Source: Gordonia paraffinivorans NBRC 108238 (GTDB lineage Bacteria; Actinomycetota; Actinomycetes; Mycobacteriales; Mycobacteriaceae). Taken from it: a stretch of DNA of 64,000 nucleotides. The translations under genes were made by a program, and so were the position numbers. Where the stretch lies: NCBI RefSeq assembly GCF_000344155.1, contig NZ_BAOQ01000021.1, positions 46,097 to 110,096 on the forward strand, given 5' to 3'. A model generated the notes under the pieces. The model was given only the letters and a program-made list of their open reading frames with translations, made no database searches and was not told where the DNA came from. Within the stretch, counting starts at the first letter, position 1. Each line of letters opens with the position of its first letter. Positions 8,713 to 18,930 of the stretch are shown here, in pieces.

Positions 8713-9345
8713 TCACGCGCTGCGATGCCGCGTCGATGACCAGCGCAGAGAACGCCGGCGCCATTCGGTCTGCAGGATCTCGTACTCGACCTCGTACCGA
8801 TCGGGGTCGTAGGGAGCGGTGCGCGGGTCGACTGCGTGCCCGGGCGCGTCGGGGGTGCCGAACAGGTCGGAGTCGTCGCACAGGTGGATGCCGGTCAGGC
8901 TCATCCCGATCTTTTCCATCACGCGCCGTGACGGGATGTTGCTCGCGAGCGTGCTCGCGAACACCCGCTCGGTCCCGAGGTGGTCGAAGGCGAAGGCGAT
9001 GAGAGCGAGAGCCGCCTCGGTGCCGAGGCCACGTCCCCACACCGTACGGCGCAGCCGGTAGCTGAGTTCGAGTTCGGTGCGGCTGCTGTGTCGCGGCGTC
9101 CGCAGCGACGCCCAACCGAGGAATGCGCCGGTGGCCGGGTCGCACAGCGCCCACGTGCCCGTCCCGTACCGGCGTCGTTCGGCCTCGGCGCGGGGGAGCA
9201 CCCACTCCTCGATGACCGCGCGCGGCGTCGGCACGCCACCGCTGACATAGCGCATGACCTCCGGATCGCTGTCGAGATGCACCAGGTCGTCGATGTCGGA
9301 CGCGGACACCGGGCGCAACCGTGCCCGCGCCGTGTCGATGTTCAC
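8713..9345 (-). CDS. GNAT-family N-acetyltransferase (RimJ/RimL type)
   Basis: A 210-residue protein of the acetyl-CoA-dependent GNAT superfamily, RimJ/RimL-like subgroup. It opens with ARARLRPVSASDIDDLVHL, has the central ELELSYRLRRTVWGRGLGTEAA (acetyl-CoA pyrophosphate loop, RxxGxG/A form), and the characteristic SRRVMEKIGM. The last 25 residues are Arg/Ser-rich and may be an extension. The substrate is not predictable; relatives acetylate ribosomal proteins or small amines. It stands alone, divergent from the next thioesterase across 162 bp. Confidence 0.8.
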   Translation of the reverse strand: MNIDTARARLRPVSASDIDDLVHLDSDPEVMRYVSGGVPTPRAVIEEWVLPRAEAERRRYGTGTWALCDPATGAFLGWASLRTPRHSSRTELELSYRLRRTVWGRGLGTEAALALIAFAFDHLGTERVFASTLASNIPSRRVMEKIGMSLTGIHLCDDSDLFGTPDAPGHAVDPRTAPYDPDRYEVEYEILQTEWRRRSLRWSSTRHRSA

Positions 9346-9507
9346 ACCTGGCCCCTCACTGCGGTCGCTCGCGTCGGCGTCGTCCGCATCGCGGCGACGC
9401 GCCCGGTTCTCGCCGGTGGTCTTCCGGTCCCCGGTCGCGAGTCTACGGTCTCGACCTGCGGCGGACCGCGCTTCGGCGCGTGCGTGTCACGCCGATAAGG
9501 TTGGTCC

Positions 9508-9969
9508 GTGGCATCAGAATCCGCGGCAGCCGACTACTCCCTCGAGATCCCCATCCACCTGCGGTGGGGCGACATGGACATCAACAACCACATCAACAAC
9601 GTGCAGATCGCGCGACTCTTCGAAGAGGCGCGAGTGCGCTCGTTCCACACGTGGATCGCCGACGCGCCCCGCAACTTCTCGTTCCTGGTGGTCCGTCAGG
9701 ACATCGAGTTCCACGCCCCGGTCCACTACTCGACACACCCGGTGACGGTGACGTCGTGCGTCGGCCGGGTCGGGAACTCGTCGTTCACCATGGCACTGCG
9801 ACTCTTCGACAAGGAAGGGGTCCACTGCGCGTCCGCGGAGACGACCATGGTGGTCGTCGACCCGGTGGCCGGTCGTCCCGCCCCGATCCAGAGTCCCCTG
9901 CGCGAGGTCCTCACCAACAGTCTCGGCCGGCCGGTGGAGTTCGGCGGCCGGCGGGGCTTCGCGGGCTGA
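9508..9969 (+). CDS. Acyl-CoA thioesterase, 4-hydroxybenzoyl-CoA/YbgC type
   Basis: A 153-residue single hotdog domain. The motif RWGDMDINNHINNVQIARLFEEAR near residues 19-42 is the Asp-based catalytic motif of 4-hydroxybenzoyl-CoA/YbgC-type thioesterases, distinct from the PaaI type at 496. It is expected to hydrolyse acyl-CoAs. It starts with GTG and lies 15 nt upstream of recC, so it may be co-transcribed with the recombination genes, although a functional link is not evident. Confidence 0.82.
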   Translation: MASESAAADYSLEIPIHLRWGDMDINNHINNVQIARLFEEARVRSFHTWIADAPRNFSFLVVRQDIEFHAPVHYSTHPVTVTSCVGRVGNSSFTMALRLFDKEGVHCASAETTMVVVDPVAGRPAPIQSPLREVLTNSLGRPVEFGGRRGFAG

Positions 9970-9984
9970 CACCGAGCGGTCCGC

Positions 9985-12900
9985 ATGCTGATCCTGCACC
10001 GGGCGGAACGGACCGACACCCTCGCCGACGCCCTGGCCGAGGTCCTGTCGACGCCGCTGCGTGACCCGATGCGGACCGAGATCGTCTCGGTCCCCGCAGC
10101 GGGGGTCGAACGCTGGATCGCCCAGCATCTCGCGTGCCGCCTCGGCGCCGGCCGCCTCGGCGCCGACGGCATCGCCGCGAACATCGACTTCACCGGCCCG
10201 GGCCGACTCGCCGACGCGATCGCCGACGCCGTGCTCCACGGCCGGCGTCTCGACACCGGCACCCCGGTGTCGGCGGAGAACCCGTGGCGTGCCGCGGAAC
10301 TCACCTGGCCGGTGCTGCGGGTGCTCGACGAGCGGGTCGCCGACCCGGCGCTGACCGTGATCGCCCGGCACCTCGGCTTCGGCGAGGAGGACTCCCCGAA
10401 CGCCGGGCGGCGTTACGCCACGGCCCGGTTCATCGCCGAGTTGTTCGAGCGGTACGGCCGTTCGCGCCCGTCGATGATCGCCGACTGGGCGGCCGGGCGC
10501 GACCTGGACGGGGCAGGTGCCGCGTTGCGCGAGGACCTCGCCTGGCAGGCGGACTTCTGGCGCGCCGTGCGCGCCGAGATCGGCCGGCCGCATCCGGCGG
10601 AACGGCTCGACGAGGTGTGTGAACGCCTGCGCGCCGACCCGGAGGCGGCCGATCTTCCCGAACGCCTGTCGGTGTTCGGCCCCACGCGGATCACCGAGTC
10701 GTTCCGCAGGATCATCGCCGCGGTCGCCGCACATCACGACGTGCATCTGTTCGTGCCGCACCCGAGCCCGCGGCTGTGGGCGGACCTGCGCGCGCTCGAC
10801 GCGGCCCCGGCCGGGCCGGGCGTGCCGCCGCGGCGTCGTGACCGGCCGGCCCCGGAGCCGGACAACCCGCTGCTGGCCGCACTCTCGCGTGACGTGCAGG
10901 AGCTGCAGCTGCGACTCGACGGGATCGTCGACACCGACCTCCACCACGAGCCGGTGGACCCGCCGCGGTCCGACACCCTCCTCGGGGCGTTGCAGGCCGG
11001 TATCCGCGACGGCACCGCCGGCCGTCCGCCCGAACCGGTCGCCGACGACGGCTCGGTCGAGGTCCACGCCTGCCATGGCCCCGAACGCCAGGTCGAGGTG
11101 CTGCGCGACCGGCTGCTGCACCTGTTCGACGCCGATCCGACGCTCGAACCCCGCGACGTGCTCGTCATGTGCCCGGACGTCGAGACATTCGCACCGCTGA
11201 TCCGGGGCGCGTTCGGCCAGACGGGATTGCCCCATCCCGCCTTCAAGCTGCGGGTCCGCCTCGCCGACCGCGGACTGCGGCACGTCAACCCGATCGTCGA
11301 CACGATCGTCGAGATCGTCGAACTCGCGGCCGGACGCGTCACCGCGGGCGACGTCCTCGACCTGCTCTCCGCGCCGCCCGTGCGTGCCCGGTTCGGCTTC
11401 ACCGACGACGATCTCGAACTGGTGCGGGAGTGGCTGGCCAACAGCAACGTCCGATGGGGTCTGGGCACCGCCGAACGGGCCCGCTTCGGGCTCGAACGCT
11501 TCCGGCAGGGCACTTTCGACGCCGGCCTCGACCGGATCGCCCTCGGGGTCGTTGCCGAGGAGACCGACGACGAATGGCTCGGCACCGCACTGCCCCTCGC
11601 GGGCGTCGAGAGCACGGGTATCGACCTGGTCGGACGCCTCGACGAGTTCCTGGACCGGCTCGGTCGCACCCTCGCCGCGCTCGGCGCACCGGCTCCCGCG
11701 CAGCACTGGTCGCGGACCCTGGTCGAGGCGGTGGACTCCCTGACCGCCACCGCGCCCACCGAGGACTGGCAGCGCGCGCAGGCGATCCGCATGCTCGAGG
11801 AGGCCTTCGGGGCCGCCGAGGAGACACTGCGCCTCGCCGACGTGCGGGACCTGCTGTCGGCGCTCGTCGCCGGACGCCCCACCCGGTCGAACTTCCGTAC
11901 CGGCGAGCTGACGGTGTGCACGATGGTGCCGATGCGGTCGGTGCCCCATCGGGTCATCGTGCTGCTCGGCATCGACGCCGAGGTCTTCCCGCGTGTGCAA
12001 CGCATCGACGGCGACGACATCCTCGGCGTCGATCCGCTCGTGGGCGAACGCAATCCGCGCGACGAGGACCGCCAGTGCTTCCTCGACGCGATCGGCGCCG
12101 CCCGCGACGCGCTGCTCGTCTTCTACAGCGGCGCCGATCCGGTGTCGGGCCGGCCGATCCCGCCGGCCGTGGTCGTCAGCGAACTCGTCGACACGCTCAC
12201 CGCGCTCACCGGCGATTCCTCGATCGTGCGCCGGCACACCCTCCACGGCTTCGACGCCCGGAACTTCGTCGACGGCGGTGTGCCCGGCATCCCCGGTCCC
12301 TTCAGCCACGACGCCTCCCTGCTCGACGGTGCCAAGGCGCTGCGCGGACCGGTCGAGCCGATCGTGCCCGCGGCCCGGCAGGAGCTACCCGAACCCGCGA
12401 CCGCACCCGACGACGCCGACATCGACCTGTCGACCCTCGTGGACTTCCACGTCGATCCGATCGCGGCCTTCGTCCGGCAGCGACTCGGCGCACGCATCCC
12501 GGACGACGAGACCCCCCACGACGACCAGCTCGACGTCGAACTCGAGCCCCTCGACAAGTGGGGGATCGGCGACCGCTTCCTCACCCGCATGCTGTCGGGG
12601 GTCTCGCTCGCCGACTGCGAGGCCGCGGAGCTGCGCCGGGGCACGTTGCCGCCCTTCGCCTTCGGCACCCGCGAACTGCAGGCCATCTCGTCGGCGGTGA
12701 CGCGTCTGCACGGTGTCGTGGCGCCGCTGCGTCCGGGAACGCCGCAGACGCTCGACGTCCTCGTCACCCTGCCCGACGGCCGTCGCGTCCACGGAACCGT
12801 CGGCGACGTGTTCACCGGTGACGACGGCCGTGCCCGGATCGTGCGGGCGACCTACTCCCGGCTCAAGGCCAAGCAGCAACTGACACTGTGGATCACGCTG

Positions 12901-13398
12901 CTGGCGGTCGCGGCCGCGGGCGACCAGGGGAACAGCTCGGCCCAGCGGGTCGGCGCCGGGGTCTTCGTCGGCCGGGCGCCGCGGCGAGGCGGGACCGCGA
13001 CGGTCACGCTGCGTCGGCCCGACGATGCGCTGTCGCTGTTGTTCGACGTGGTGCGACTCCGCGACGAGGGGCTGCGCCGCCCGCTCCCGCTGCCGCTCGA
13101 TCCCGCGCTCGCGTTCGCCGACAACGACGGTCCGGGCCGCCGCGCCCAGTGGGCCCTCACCAGTGCGCGCCGTACGTTCGAGGATCGGTTCGGCCCGGGG
13201 ACGAGTCCCTACGTCCGGTTCGCCTTCGGCGGCGACGTGCTCGCGGAGGTCGGCTTCGACGAGATCCTCGCCGTCACGCCACCGGGTGGCCGGTCCCTCG
13301 CCGGCGTGGATCTCGCGCTCTCCGACGGCGACTCGCTGTTCGCCGGGCTGGCGCGCACCATCTGGGCCCTGGTCGGGGCGCATCGGGAGGCGACATGA
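9985..13398 (+). CDS. recC: RecC subunit of exodeoxyribonuclease V
   Basis: A 1137-residue RecC, the subunit that holds RecB and RecD together, splits the DNA duplex and recognises Chi sites. It has the inactivated helicase architecture of RecC, without an intact Walker A motif; the segments AAGVERWIAQHLACRLG near the N-terminus, FGPTRITESF, VEVHACHGPERQVEVLRDRL around residue 350-375 and VPMRSVPHRVIVLLGIDAEVFPR around 640-665 are typical. It overlaps recB by four bases (ATGA). In mycobacteria the equivalent complex works in single-strand annealing rather than classical recombination. Confidence 0.93.
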   Translation: MLILHRAERTDTLADALAEVLSTPLRDPMRTEIVSVPAAGVERWIAQHLACRLGAGRLGADGIAANIDFTGPGRLADAIADAVLHGRRLDTGTPVSAENPWRAAELTWPVLRVLDERVADPALTVIARHLGFGEEDSPNAGRRYATARFIAELFERYGRSRPSMIADWAAGRDLDGAGAALREDLAWQADFWRAVRAEIGRPHPAERLDEVCERLRADPEAADLPERLSVFGPTRITESFRRIIAAVAAHHDVHLFVPHPSPRLWADLRALDAAPAGPGVPPRRRDRPAPEPDNPLLAALSRDVQELQLRLDGIVDTDLHHEPVDPPRSDTLLGALQAGIRDGTAGRPPEPVADDGSVEVHACHGPERQVEVLRDRLLHLFDADPTLEPRDVLVMCPDVETFAPLIRGAFGQTGLPHPAFKLRVRLADRGLRHVNPIVDTIVEIVELAAGRVTAGDVLDLLSAPPVRARFGFTDDDLELVREWLANSNVRWGLGTAERARFGLERFRQGTFDAGLDRIALGVVAEETDDEWLGTALPLAGVESTGIDLVGRLDEFLDRLGRTLAALGAPAPAQHWSRTLVEAVDSLTATAPTEDWQRAQAIRMLEEAFGAAEETLRLADVRDLLSALVAGRPTRSNFRTGELTVCTMVPMRSVPHRVIVLLGIDAEVFPRVQRIDGDDILGVDPLVGERNPRDEDRQCFLDAIGAARDALLVFYSGADPVSGRPIPPAVVVSELVDTLTALTGDSSIVRRHTLHGFDARNFVDGGVPGIPGPFSHDASLLDGAKALRGPVEPIVPAARQELPEPATAPDDADIDLSTLVDFHVDPIAAFVRQRLGARIPDDETPHDDQLDVELEPLDKWGIGDRFLTRMLSGVSLADCEAAELRRGTLPPFAFGTRELQAISSAVTRLHGVVAPLRPGTPQTLDVLVTLPDGRRVHGTVGDVFTGDDGRARIVRATYSRLKAKQQLTLWITLLAVAAAGDQGNSSAQRVGAGVFVGRAPRRGGTATVTLRRPDDALSLLFDVVRLRDEGLRRPLPLPLDPALAFADNDGPGRRAQWALTSARRTFEDRFGPGTSPYVRFAFGGDVLAEVGFDEILAVTPPGGRSLAGVDLALSDGDSLFAGLARTIWALVGAHREAT

Positions 13399-16300
13399 GA
13401 CAGCCCGAACCCTTCGACATCACCGCGGACCTGCCCGAACACACCACCGTGCTCGAGGCGTCGGCCGGCACCGGCAAGACGTACGCGATCGTCGGTCTCG
13501 CCGCGCGTCACCTCGCCGAGGGGGTGCCGATCTCCCAGATGCTGCTGGTGACCTTCAGCCGTGCGGCGACCGCCGAGTTGCGCGAGCGCATGCGTTCGCG
13601 GGTGCGTGAGCTCGTCGGTGCCCTCGCCGACCCCGCCGACGCACTCACCACGGCGGAGCGGACCGGCGATCTCCTGCTGCGGCAACTGGCCGACGGCCCC
13701 TCGGATGCTGTGGCGACCCGCCGGCGCAACCTGTCCCGAGCGCTGAGTGACTTCGACGCGTCGACCATCGCGACCACCCACACCTTCTGCAACCGGATGC
13801 TCGAGGCGCTCGGCTTCCTCGGCGAGCGCGAGTTCGTGTACTCCATCGTCGAGGAGGTCGACGACCTGACCGAAGAGGTCGCGCTCGATCTCTACCTGCG
13901 CGGCTTCTGGGCCAGCGAGACACCGGAGTTCAGCTTCTCCGACGCCCGGGACATCGCGCGCGACGCGGTCCGCCAGGCGTCGGTCGAGCTCGCGCCTACC
14001 GAGGCCGAACTCGCCGAGGATCCCGTCGCCGCGCGGCGCGTCAAATTCGCCCGCGCGGTGCGTCGGCATGTCGAGGACCGCAAGCGCGACGCCCGGGTCC
14101 GCACCTACGACGACCTCCAGGCGATCCTGCGACGCATCGTCACCGACGACGTGGTCGGGGAGCAGGCTTGCCGGCGCATCCGCGACGCCTTCTCGGTGGT
14201 GCTGGTCGACGAGTTCCAGGACACCGACCCGTTGCAGTGGGACATCCTGCGCCGCTGTTTCCACGGACACCGCCGCATGATCCTCGTCGGCGACCCCAAG
14301 CAGTCCATCTACGGCTTCCGCGGCGCCGAGGTGCTCAGCTATCTGGCGGCGGTGTCGTCGGCGGACACGCTCAAGGCCCTCGACGTGAACCGGCGATCCG
14401 ACGGAGCCCTGGTCGATGCCCTCGGACAGATCTACGGCGACGCGACCCTCGGCCACCCGGACATCGTGGCGCGCCCCGTGCGCGCCGCCGTCGAGGGCAG
14501 CCGGCTCGAGGCCGGTTGCCCGCCGTTGCGGATACGTGCCTTCCTCCGCGGGGATTTCACCTCGCTGAACTCCTACAACCTGCCCTCGGTCGGCGACGTC
14601 CGGTCCCGCGTCATCGCCGACGTCGCCGACGACATCGCGGCCACGCTCGCACGGGGCACCACGATCGACGACGACGGCGTGACCCGCCCCGTCGATCCCG
14701 GCGACATCGCGGTGCTCGTCCGCCTCAACAGCACCATCGAGCCGCTGCAGCGCGAACTCGCCGCGCGGGGCGTCAACTCGGTCATCGGGTCCGGCGTGAA
14801 CGTGTTCACCACGACCGCCGCCCGGCACTGGCTGTGGGTGCTGCGGGCGATGGAGCAGCCCTCGCGTCCCGACCGCGTGCGGCTCGCCGCCATGACCGCG
14901 CTCTTCGGGTGGTCGGCCGAACGGGTCGCCACCGCCTCCGAGTCCCAGGTCGCCGAACTCGCGACCGAGCTCGCCTCGCTGGCAAGGGTTTTCGCCGAGG
15001 GTGGCTTCGCGGCCATGGCGCAGCGCCTCTTCGACGGCCATCGCGTCGCGGCCCGGGTGCTGGGAGTGGAGAAGGGCGAGCGCACCCTCACCGACCTCAT
15101 CCAGGTGTCGGCGCTGTGCAACAAGCACGTCGCGGAGACCGGCGAGGGCCTCAGCGCGGTCGTCGAATGGCTGACCGAACGCGTCGACGACACGTCGTCG
15201 CGGCAGCGCCACGAGGACCAGAGCCGGCGGCTGGACCGGGACACGCAGGCCGTGCAGATCATGACGGTGCACGCCAGCAAGGGGTTGCAGTTCCCGATCG
15301 TGTACGTGCCGTTCGGCTGGGACGGCACCTGGATCGGCGATCGCGGCAACCTGACCTACCACGACGAGAAGGGCATCCGTCGTCTCGACGTGGGCGGCAA
15401 GGGCGCGCCGGGGCGTCAGGACCGTCGGCGCCGCTATGCCGGCGAGGTCGCCGGTGAGGACCTGCGCCTGCTGTATGTCGCGCTGACCCGGGCGCAGTCG
15501 CAGGTGGTGGCCTGGTGGGCGCCCTCGGCCAACACCCCGACCGGGCCTCTGCACCGGCTGGTCTTCGGCCGCGAGGAGGCACGTCGGCAGCCCGGCATGA
15601 CGGGGGAGTGGACGGTCGCCCCCGAGGTGGCGATCCCCGAATCCGACGGCGACTGCGTCGCCGTGCTGCGGTCGCTGACCGACCGCGACCCGGCGATCTC
15701 CGTCGAGCCCGCGGGCCGTCACGGTCCGGACGTCGTGGCACCTCCCACGAGTTCCGAGGTCGCCGACGATCACCTCAGGGCCGCGGGTTTCGAGCGTCGC
15801 ATCGACCAGGACTGGCGGCGGACGTCGTACTCGGCACTGACCGCCGACGTCGCACACGGTGCGCACGGGGCGCCGGGCGGCCCCGCCCGCACCGTCATCG
15901 CCACGGGCAGCGAACCCGACGACGAGGCGGCGACGATCCTCGACGACGAGCCGGTGACGCTGCCGGAAGACGCGCTCGCCGACGCCGGAACAGATTCCGG
16001 CGCAACGCGTCCGGGAATGCCGTCGCCGATGAACGGCATGCCGTTCGGAGCGGCGTTCGGCACCCTCGTGCACGAGGTGCTCGAGTATGTCGACACCTCG
16101 GCACCCGACATCGTCGAGCACGTCCGCGAGTTGTGCGCGCGTGCCCTCGGCGGACTCGCCGGCGACATCGACCCGGAGCGACTCGTCACCGCACTGGTCG
16201 GCGTGCTCACGACGCCGCTCGGCTTCGGCGACCTCTGGAGCATCGCCCCGTCGGACCGACTCGCCGAACTCGACTTCGAACTCCCGCTCGGACCCGGTGT

Positions 16301-16841
16301 CGGCCCGGCGGGCGGGCGCATCGGCACCACGCTGGGACATCTCGCGGATCTGATGGAAATGCACCTGCCGGAACAGGATCCGCTGCGACCCTACGCCGGT
16401 CATCTCCGCGACATCCCGGGACGGCGGCTGCGCGGATTCCTCACCGGCAGCATCGACTCGGTCCTGCGCGTCCCCGACGGCCGCTATGTGATCGTCGACT
16501 ACAAGACCAACCGCATCCGGCCCGGTGACCTCGTCGTCGAGGACTTCGACGCCGAGGCGATGGCCGGGGAGATGATCGTCGCCCACTACCCGCTGCAAGC
16601 GATGCTGTATTCGGTTGCGCTGCACCGGTATCTGCGGTGGCGGGTGCCGGACTACGATCCCGCACGCCACCTCGGCCCGGTCCAGTATCACTTCGTGCGC
16701 GGCATGGCCGGCCCGGAGACCCCGCCGGGATGCGGCGTCTTCCAGTGGGACCTGCCGCCCGCGCTCGTCGTGGATCTGTCGGACGCGCTGGCCGGTGAGG
16801 ACGCGAGCAGCGCGGGGGCCTCGGGAAGGGGACGCGGATGA
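13395..16841 (+). CDS. recB: RecB helicase-nuclease subunit
   Basis: A 1148-residue RecB. Walker A is EASAGTGKTYAIVGLAAR near residue 20; Walker B is VLVDEFQDTDPLQWD near 270; GDPKQSIYGFRGAEV, VMTVHASKGLQFPIV-type motif V and LLYVALTRAQSQ complete the UvrD-like helicase. The C-terminal nuclease domain begins with FGTLVHEVLE and contains GRYVIVDYKTNRI, whose Asp and Lys match the catalytic DxK of E. coli RecB. The gene is intact and overlaps both recC and recD by four bases, so the three subunits are made together. Confidence 0.95.
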   Translation: MRQPEPFDITADLPEHTTVLEASAGTGKTYAIVGLAARHLAEGVPISQMLLVTFSRAATAELRERMRSRVRELVGALADPADALTTAERTGDLLLRQLADGPSDAVATRRRNLSRALSDFDASTIATTHTFCNRMLEALGFLGEREFVYSIVEEVDDLTEEVALDLYLRGFWASETPEFSFSDARDIARDAVRQASVELAPTEAELAEDPVAARRVKFARAVRRHVEDRKRDARVRTYDDLQAILRRIVTDDVVGEQACRRIRDAFSVVLVDEFQDTDPLQWDILRRCFHGHRRMILVGDPKQSIYGFRGAEVLSYLAAVSSADTLKALDVNRRSDGALVDALGQIYGDATLGHPDIVARPVRAAVEGSRLEAGCPPLRIRAFLRGDFTSLNSYNLPSVGDVRSRVIADVADDIAATLARGTTIDDDGVTRPVDPGDIAVLVRLNSTIEPLQRELAARGVNSVIGSGVNVFTTTAARHWLWVLRAMEQPSRPDRVRLAAMTALFGWSAERVATASESQVAELATELASLARVFAEGGFAAMAQRLFDGHRVAARVLGVEKGERTLTDLIQVSALCNKHVAETGEGLSAVVEWLTERVDDTSSRQRHEDQSRRLDRDTQAVQIMTVHASKGLQFPIVYVPFGWDGTWIGDRGNLTYHDEKGIRRLDVGGKGAPGRQDRRRRYAGEVAGEDLRLLYVALTRAQSQVVAWWAPSANTPTGPLHRLVFGREEARRQPGMTGEWTVAPEVAIPESDGDCVAVLRSLTDRDPAISVEPAGRHGPDVVAPPTSSEVADDHLRAAGFERRIDQDWRRTSYSALTADVAHGAHGAPGGPARTVIATGSEPDDEAATILDDEPVTLPEDALADAGTDSGATRPGMPSPMNGMPFGAAFGTLVHEVLEYVDTSAPDIVEHVRELCARALGGLAGDIDPERLVTALVGVLTTPLGFGDLWSIAPSDRLAELDFELPLGPGVGPAGGRIGTTLGHLADLMEMHLPEQDPLRPYAGHLRDIPGRRLRGFLTGSIDSVLRVPDGRYVIVDYKTNRIRPGDLVVEDFDAEAMAGEMIVAHYPLQAMLYSVALHRYLRWRVPDYDPARHLGPVQYHFVRGMAGPETPPGCGVFQWDLPPALVVDLSDALAGEDASSAGASGRGRG

Positions 16842-18892
16842 GCATCTTCGACGTCCAACTCGTCGACACCGCGACCGGGCTCCTCGCGGAGCTGAACTCC
16901 GCGGGCGTCCTCGCCGCCGCCGACATCCGCATCACCGACCGGCTGACCCGGATGTGCGGCGAGCCGGTGTCGGAGTATGCGCGACTGGGCGCGGCGCTCG
17001 CCGTGCGGGCGGTTCGCCTGGGCTCGACATGTCTCGCGCTCGACCGCGTCGGCGAGCTGGTGCCCCCCGACGGAGTCGGGTCGAACAGCACAGACGGAGG
17101 CGGATCGAACAACACAGACGGAGTCGGATCGAACAGCACAGACGGAGTCGGATCGAACAGCACAGACGGAGTCGGATCGAACAGCACAGACGGAGTCGGA
17201 TGGAACAACACAGGCGGAGTCGGATCGGACAACACCGCGGAGCGCGTAGCAGGCGCCGGGCCCGCCCTCACCCTGCCGCCCGCATCGGAGATCCTCGACG
17301 CGCTGCTCACGAGCCCGCTGGTGACCGGCAGCGATGCCGGTCCGCTGCGTCCGCTGGTGGTGCGGGACTCCGCCGACGGCCCACTGGTCTACCTGCAGAA
17401 GTACTTCCGGCAGGAGCAGACCATCCGCGAGATCCTGGCGCGGCGTGCGGCCTCGGCGCCCACGGTCGACACCGAAGCGCTCGCCGAGGCGATCGCCGCG
17501 GTCTACTCCGCACCGGACGACGGCACGCTGCAGAAGCTCGCGGCCGCGGTGGCGGCGACCCGCTGGACGACGGTCCTCGCCGGCGGCCCGGGCACCGGAA
17601 AGACGTACACGGTGGCCCGCATCCTGGCCGTCCTCGACCGGCTGCAGGGCCCCGGCCTGCGGATCGGGCTGTGCGCACCCACGGGCCGGGCGGCCGCCCA
17701 GTTGCAGGCGTCTGTGGAGGCGGAGTCGACGCTGCCGGTCACCGCGCACGCCGTCACCCTGCACTCGCTGCTCGGCTGGCGTCCGGGATCGAACCCGCGG
17801 CACGGTCGCGGCCGGACCCTGCCGCACGACGTCATCGTCGTCGACGAGACGTCGATGCTGTCGATGACCGCGATGAGCCGACTCCTCGAGGCCGTGCGGC
17901 CCGACGCCCGCCTGGTCTTCGTCGGCGACCCGCATCAGCTCGCCTCGGTGGAGGCCGGGGCCGTGCTCGCCGATCTCGTCGAACGAGCCGACCTGCCCGA
18001 GCATGCCGCCGACGAGTCGCTGGCGGCACTCGTGCAGGCGTTCGCGGCGGTGGGACTCGACCCGGCGTCCGCCGCGGAAACCGCGGATCTCGCCGACGGG
18101 GACGCGGCGCGCATGGCCGACGGCGTCATCACCCTGCGGCGGCAGTTCCGGTTCGGCGGCGGCATCTCCGAGGTGGCCGCGGCCGTCAACGCGGGCGATC
18201 CGGATCGGGTCCTCGAACTGATCTCCTCGCCCGAGGTCGACGACGTCGAGTTGATCGCGCCCGACGACCTCGACGCGGTCTCCGAGGAGATCGTGGACTG
18301 GGGGAGGAGGCTTCGATCGGCAGCCCGTCGCGGCGACGCCGAGGAGGCGTTGGACGCACTCGACGCCCACCGCGTCCTGTGTGCCCACCGCGAAGGCGCC
18401 TGGGGTGTGCGGGGGTGGTCCGCGCGGATCACCGACTGGCTCGGCACCACCGAGGCCGAGCACCTCGGATGGTACGTGGGGCAACCGATCCTGGTCACCG
18501 CCAACGACCGGCAGACCTCGACCTTCAACGGCGACACGGGTGTGGTGATCGCCGACCCCGCGTCGCCGCGGTCGGATACCGGCGCGGACGCGGTCCGGGT
18601 GGCGTTCCGGCGTGGCGGCCACATCCGCCTGCTGCATCCCACCCAGCTCGCCGACGTGGTGTCGGTGCACGCGATGACGATCCACCGCAGTCAGGGCAGC
18701 CAGTTCGACCGGGTGACGGTGGTGCTCCCGCCGGCCGGGTCCGAGCTGCTCACCCGGGAGCTCCTCTACACCGCGATCACCCGCGCCAAGAGCCACGTCC
18801 GGATCGTCGGGACGCCGGAGGTCCTCGCCGCGGCGGTGGACCGCAGGGTTCAACGGGCGAGCGGACTGCGTTCCAGCCTTTCCGATCTCTGA
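16838..18892 (+). CDS. recD: RecD helicase subunit with octapeptide repeat insert
   Basis: A 684-residue 5'-3' helicase of superfamily 1B. Walker A is AGGPGTGKTYTVARIL near residue 249, Walker B VIVVDETSMLSM near 333, followed by GDPHQLASVEAGAVL, the motif MTIHRSQGSQFDRV and LLYTAITRAKSHVRI. These motors are intact. Residues 78-133 are a tandem array of seven octapeptides rich in Gly, Asn, Ser and Thr, inserted between the N-terminal RecB-binding region and the helicase core. I know of no such insert in other RecD proteins, and the protein is about 100 residues longer than M. tuberculosis RecD. The start overlaps recB by four bases. Confidence 0.93.
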   Translation: MSIFDVQLVDTATGLLAELNSAGVLAAADIRITDRLTRMCGEPVSEYARLGAALAVRAVRLGSTCLALDRVGELVPPDGVGSNSTDGGGSNNTDGVGSNSTDGVGSNSTDGVGSNSTDGVGWNNTGGVGSDNTAERVAGAGPALTLPPASEILDALLTSPLVTGSDAGPLRPLVVRDSADGPLVYLQKYFRQEQTIREILARRAASAPTVDTEALAEAIAAVYSAPDDGTLQKLAAAVAATRWTTVLAGGPGTGKTYTVARILAVLDRLQGPGLRIGLCAPTGRAAAQLQASVEAESTLPVTAHAVTLHSLLGWRPGSNPRHGRGRTLPHDVIVVDETSMLSMTAMSRLLEAVRPDARLVFVGDPHQLASVEAGAVLADLVERADLPEHAADESLAALVQAFAAVGLDPASAAETADLADGDAARMADGVITLRRQFRFGGGISEVAAAVNAGDPDRVLELISSPEVDDVELIAPDDLDAVSEEIVDWGRRLRSAARRGDAEEALDALDAHRVLCAHREGAWGVRGWSARITDWLGTTEAEHLGWYVGQPILVTANDRQTSTFNGDTGVVIADPASPRSDTGADAVRVAFRRGGHIRLLHPTQLADVVSVHAMTIHRSQGSQFDRVTVVLPPAGSELLTRELLYTAITRAKSHVRIVGTPEVLAAAVDRRVQRASGLRSSLSDL
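17069..17236 (+). repeat. 24-bp x 7 tandem repeat inside recD
   Basis: Seven units of 24 bp, each reading roughly GACGGAGTCGGATCGAACAG plus CACA. Each unit encodes eight residues of the form DGVGSNST, so copy-number change would keep the frame. Three central units are identical; outer units carry one to four substitutions, some of them at codon positions that change residues. Confidence 0.95.
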
Positions 18893-18930
18893 GGCGCGGG
18901 GACGGTCACGACCCCGAGGTCGCCGGACGC

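Noticed and set aside
9514..12309. Open frame of over 900 codons on the minus strand
   Set aside because: It lies opposite recC and is the mirror of its codon bias; composition is Arg/Gly/Asp-rich with no family features.
13209..16691. Open frame of over 1100 codons on the minus strand
   Set aside because: Exactly opposite recB, which has all helicase and nuclease motifs; typical antisense frame of high-GC DNA.
17069..17236. Regular 24-bp repeats as a possible CRISPR array
   Set aside because: Units are directly adjacent without spacers, in frame, and inside recD.
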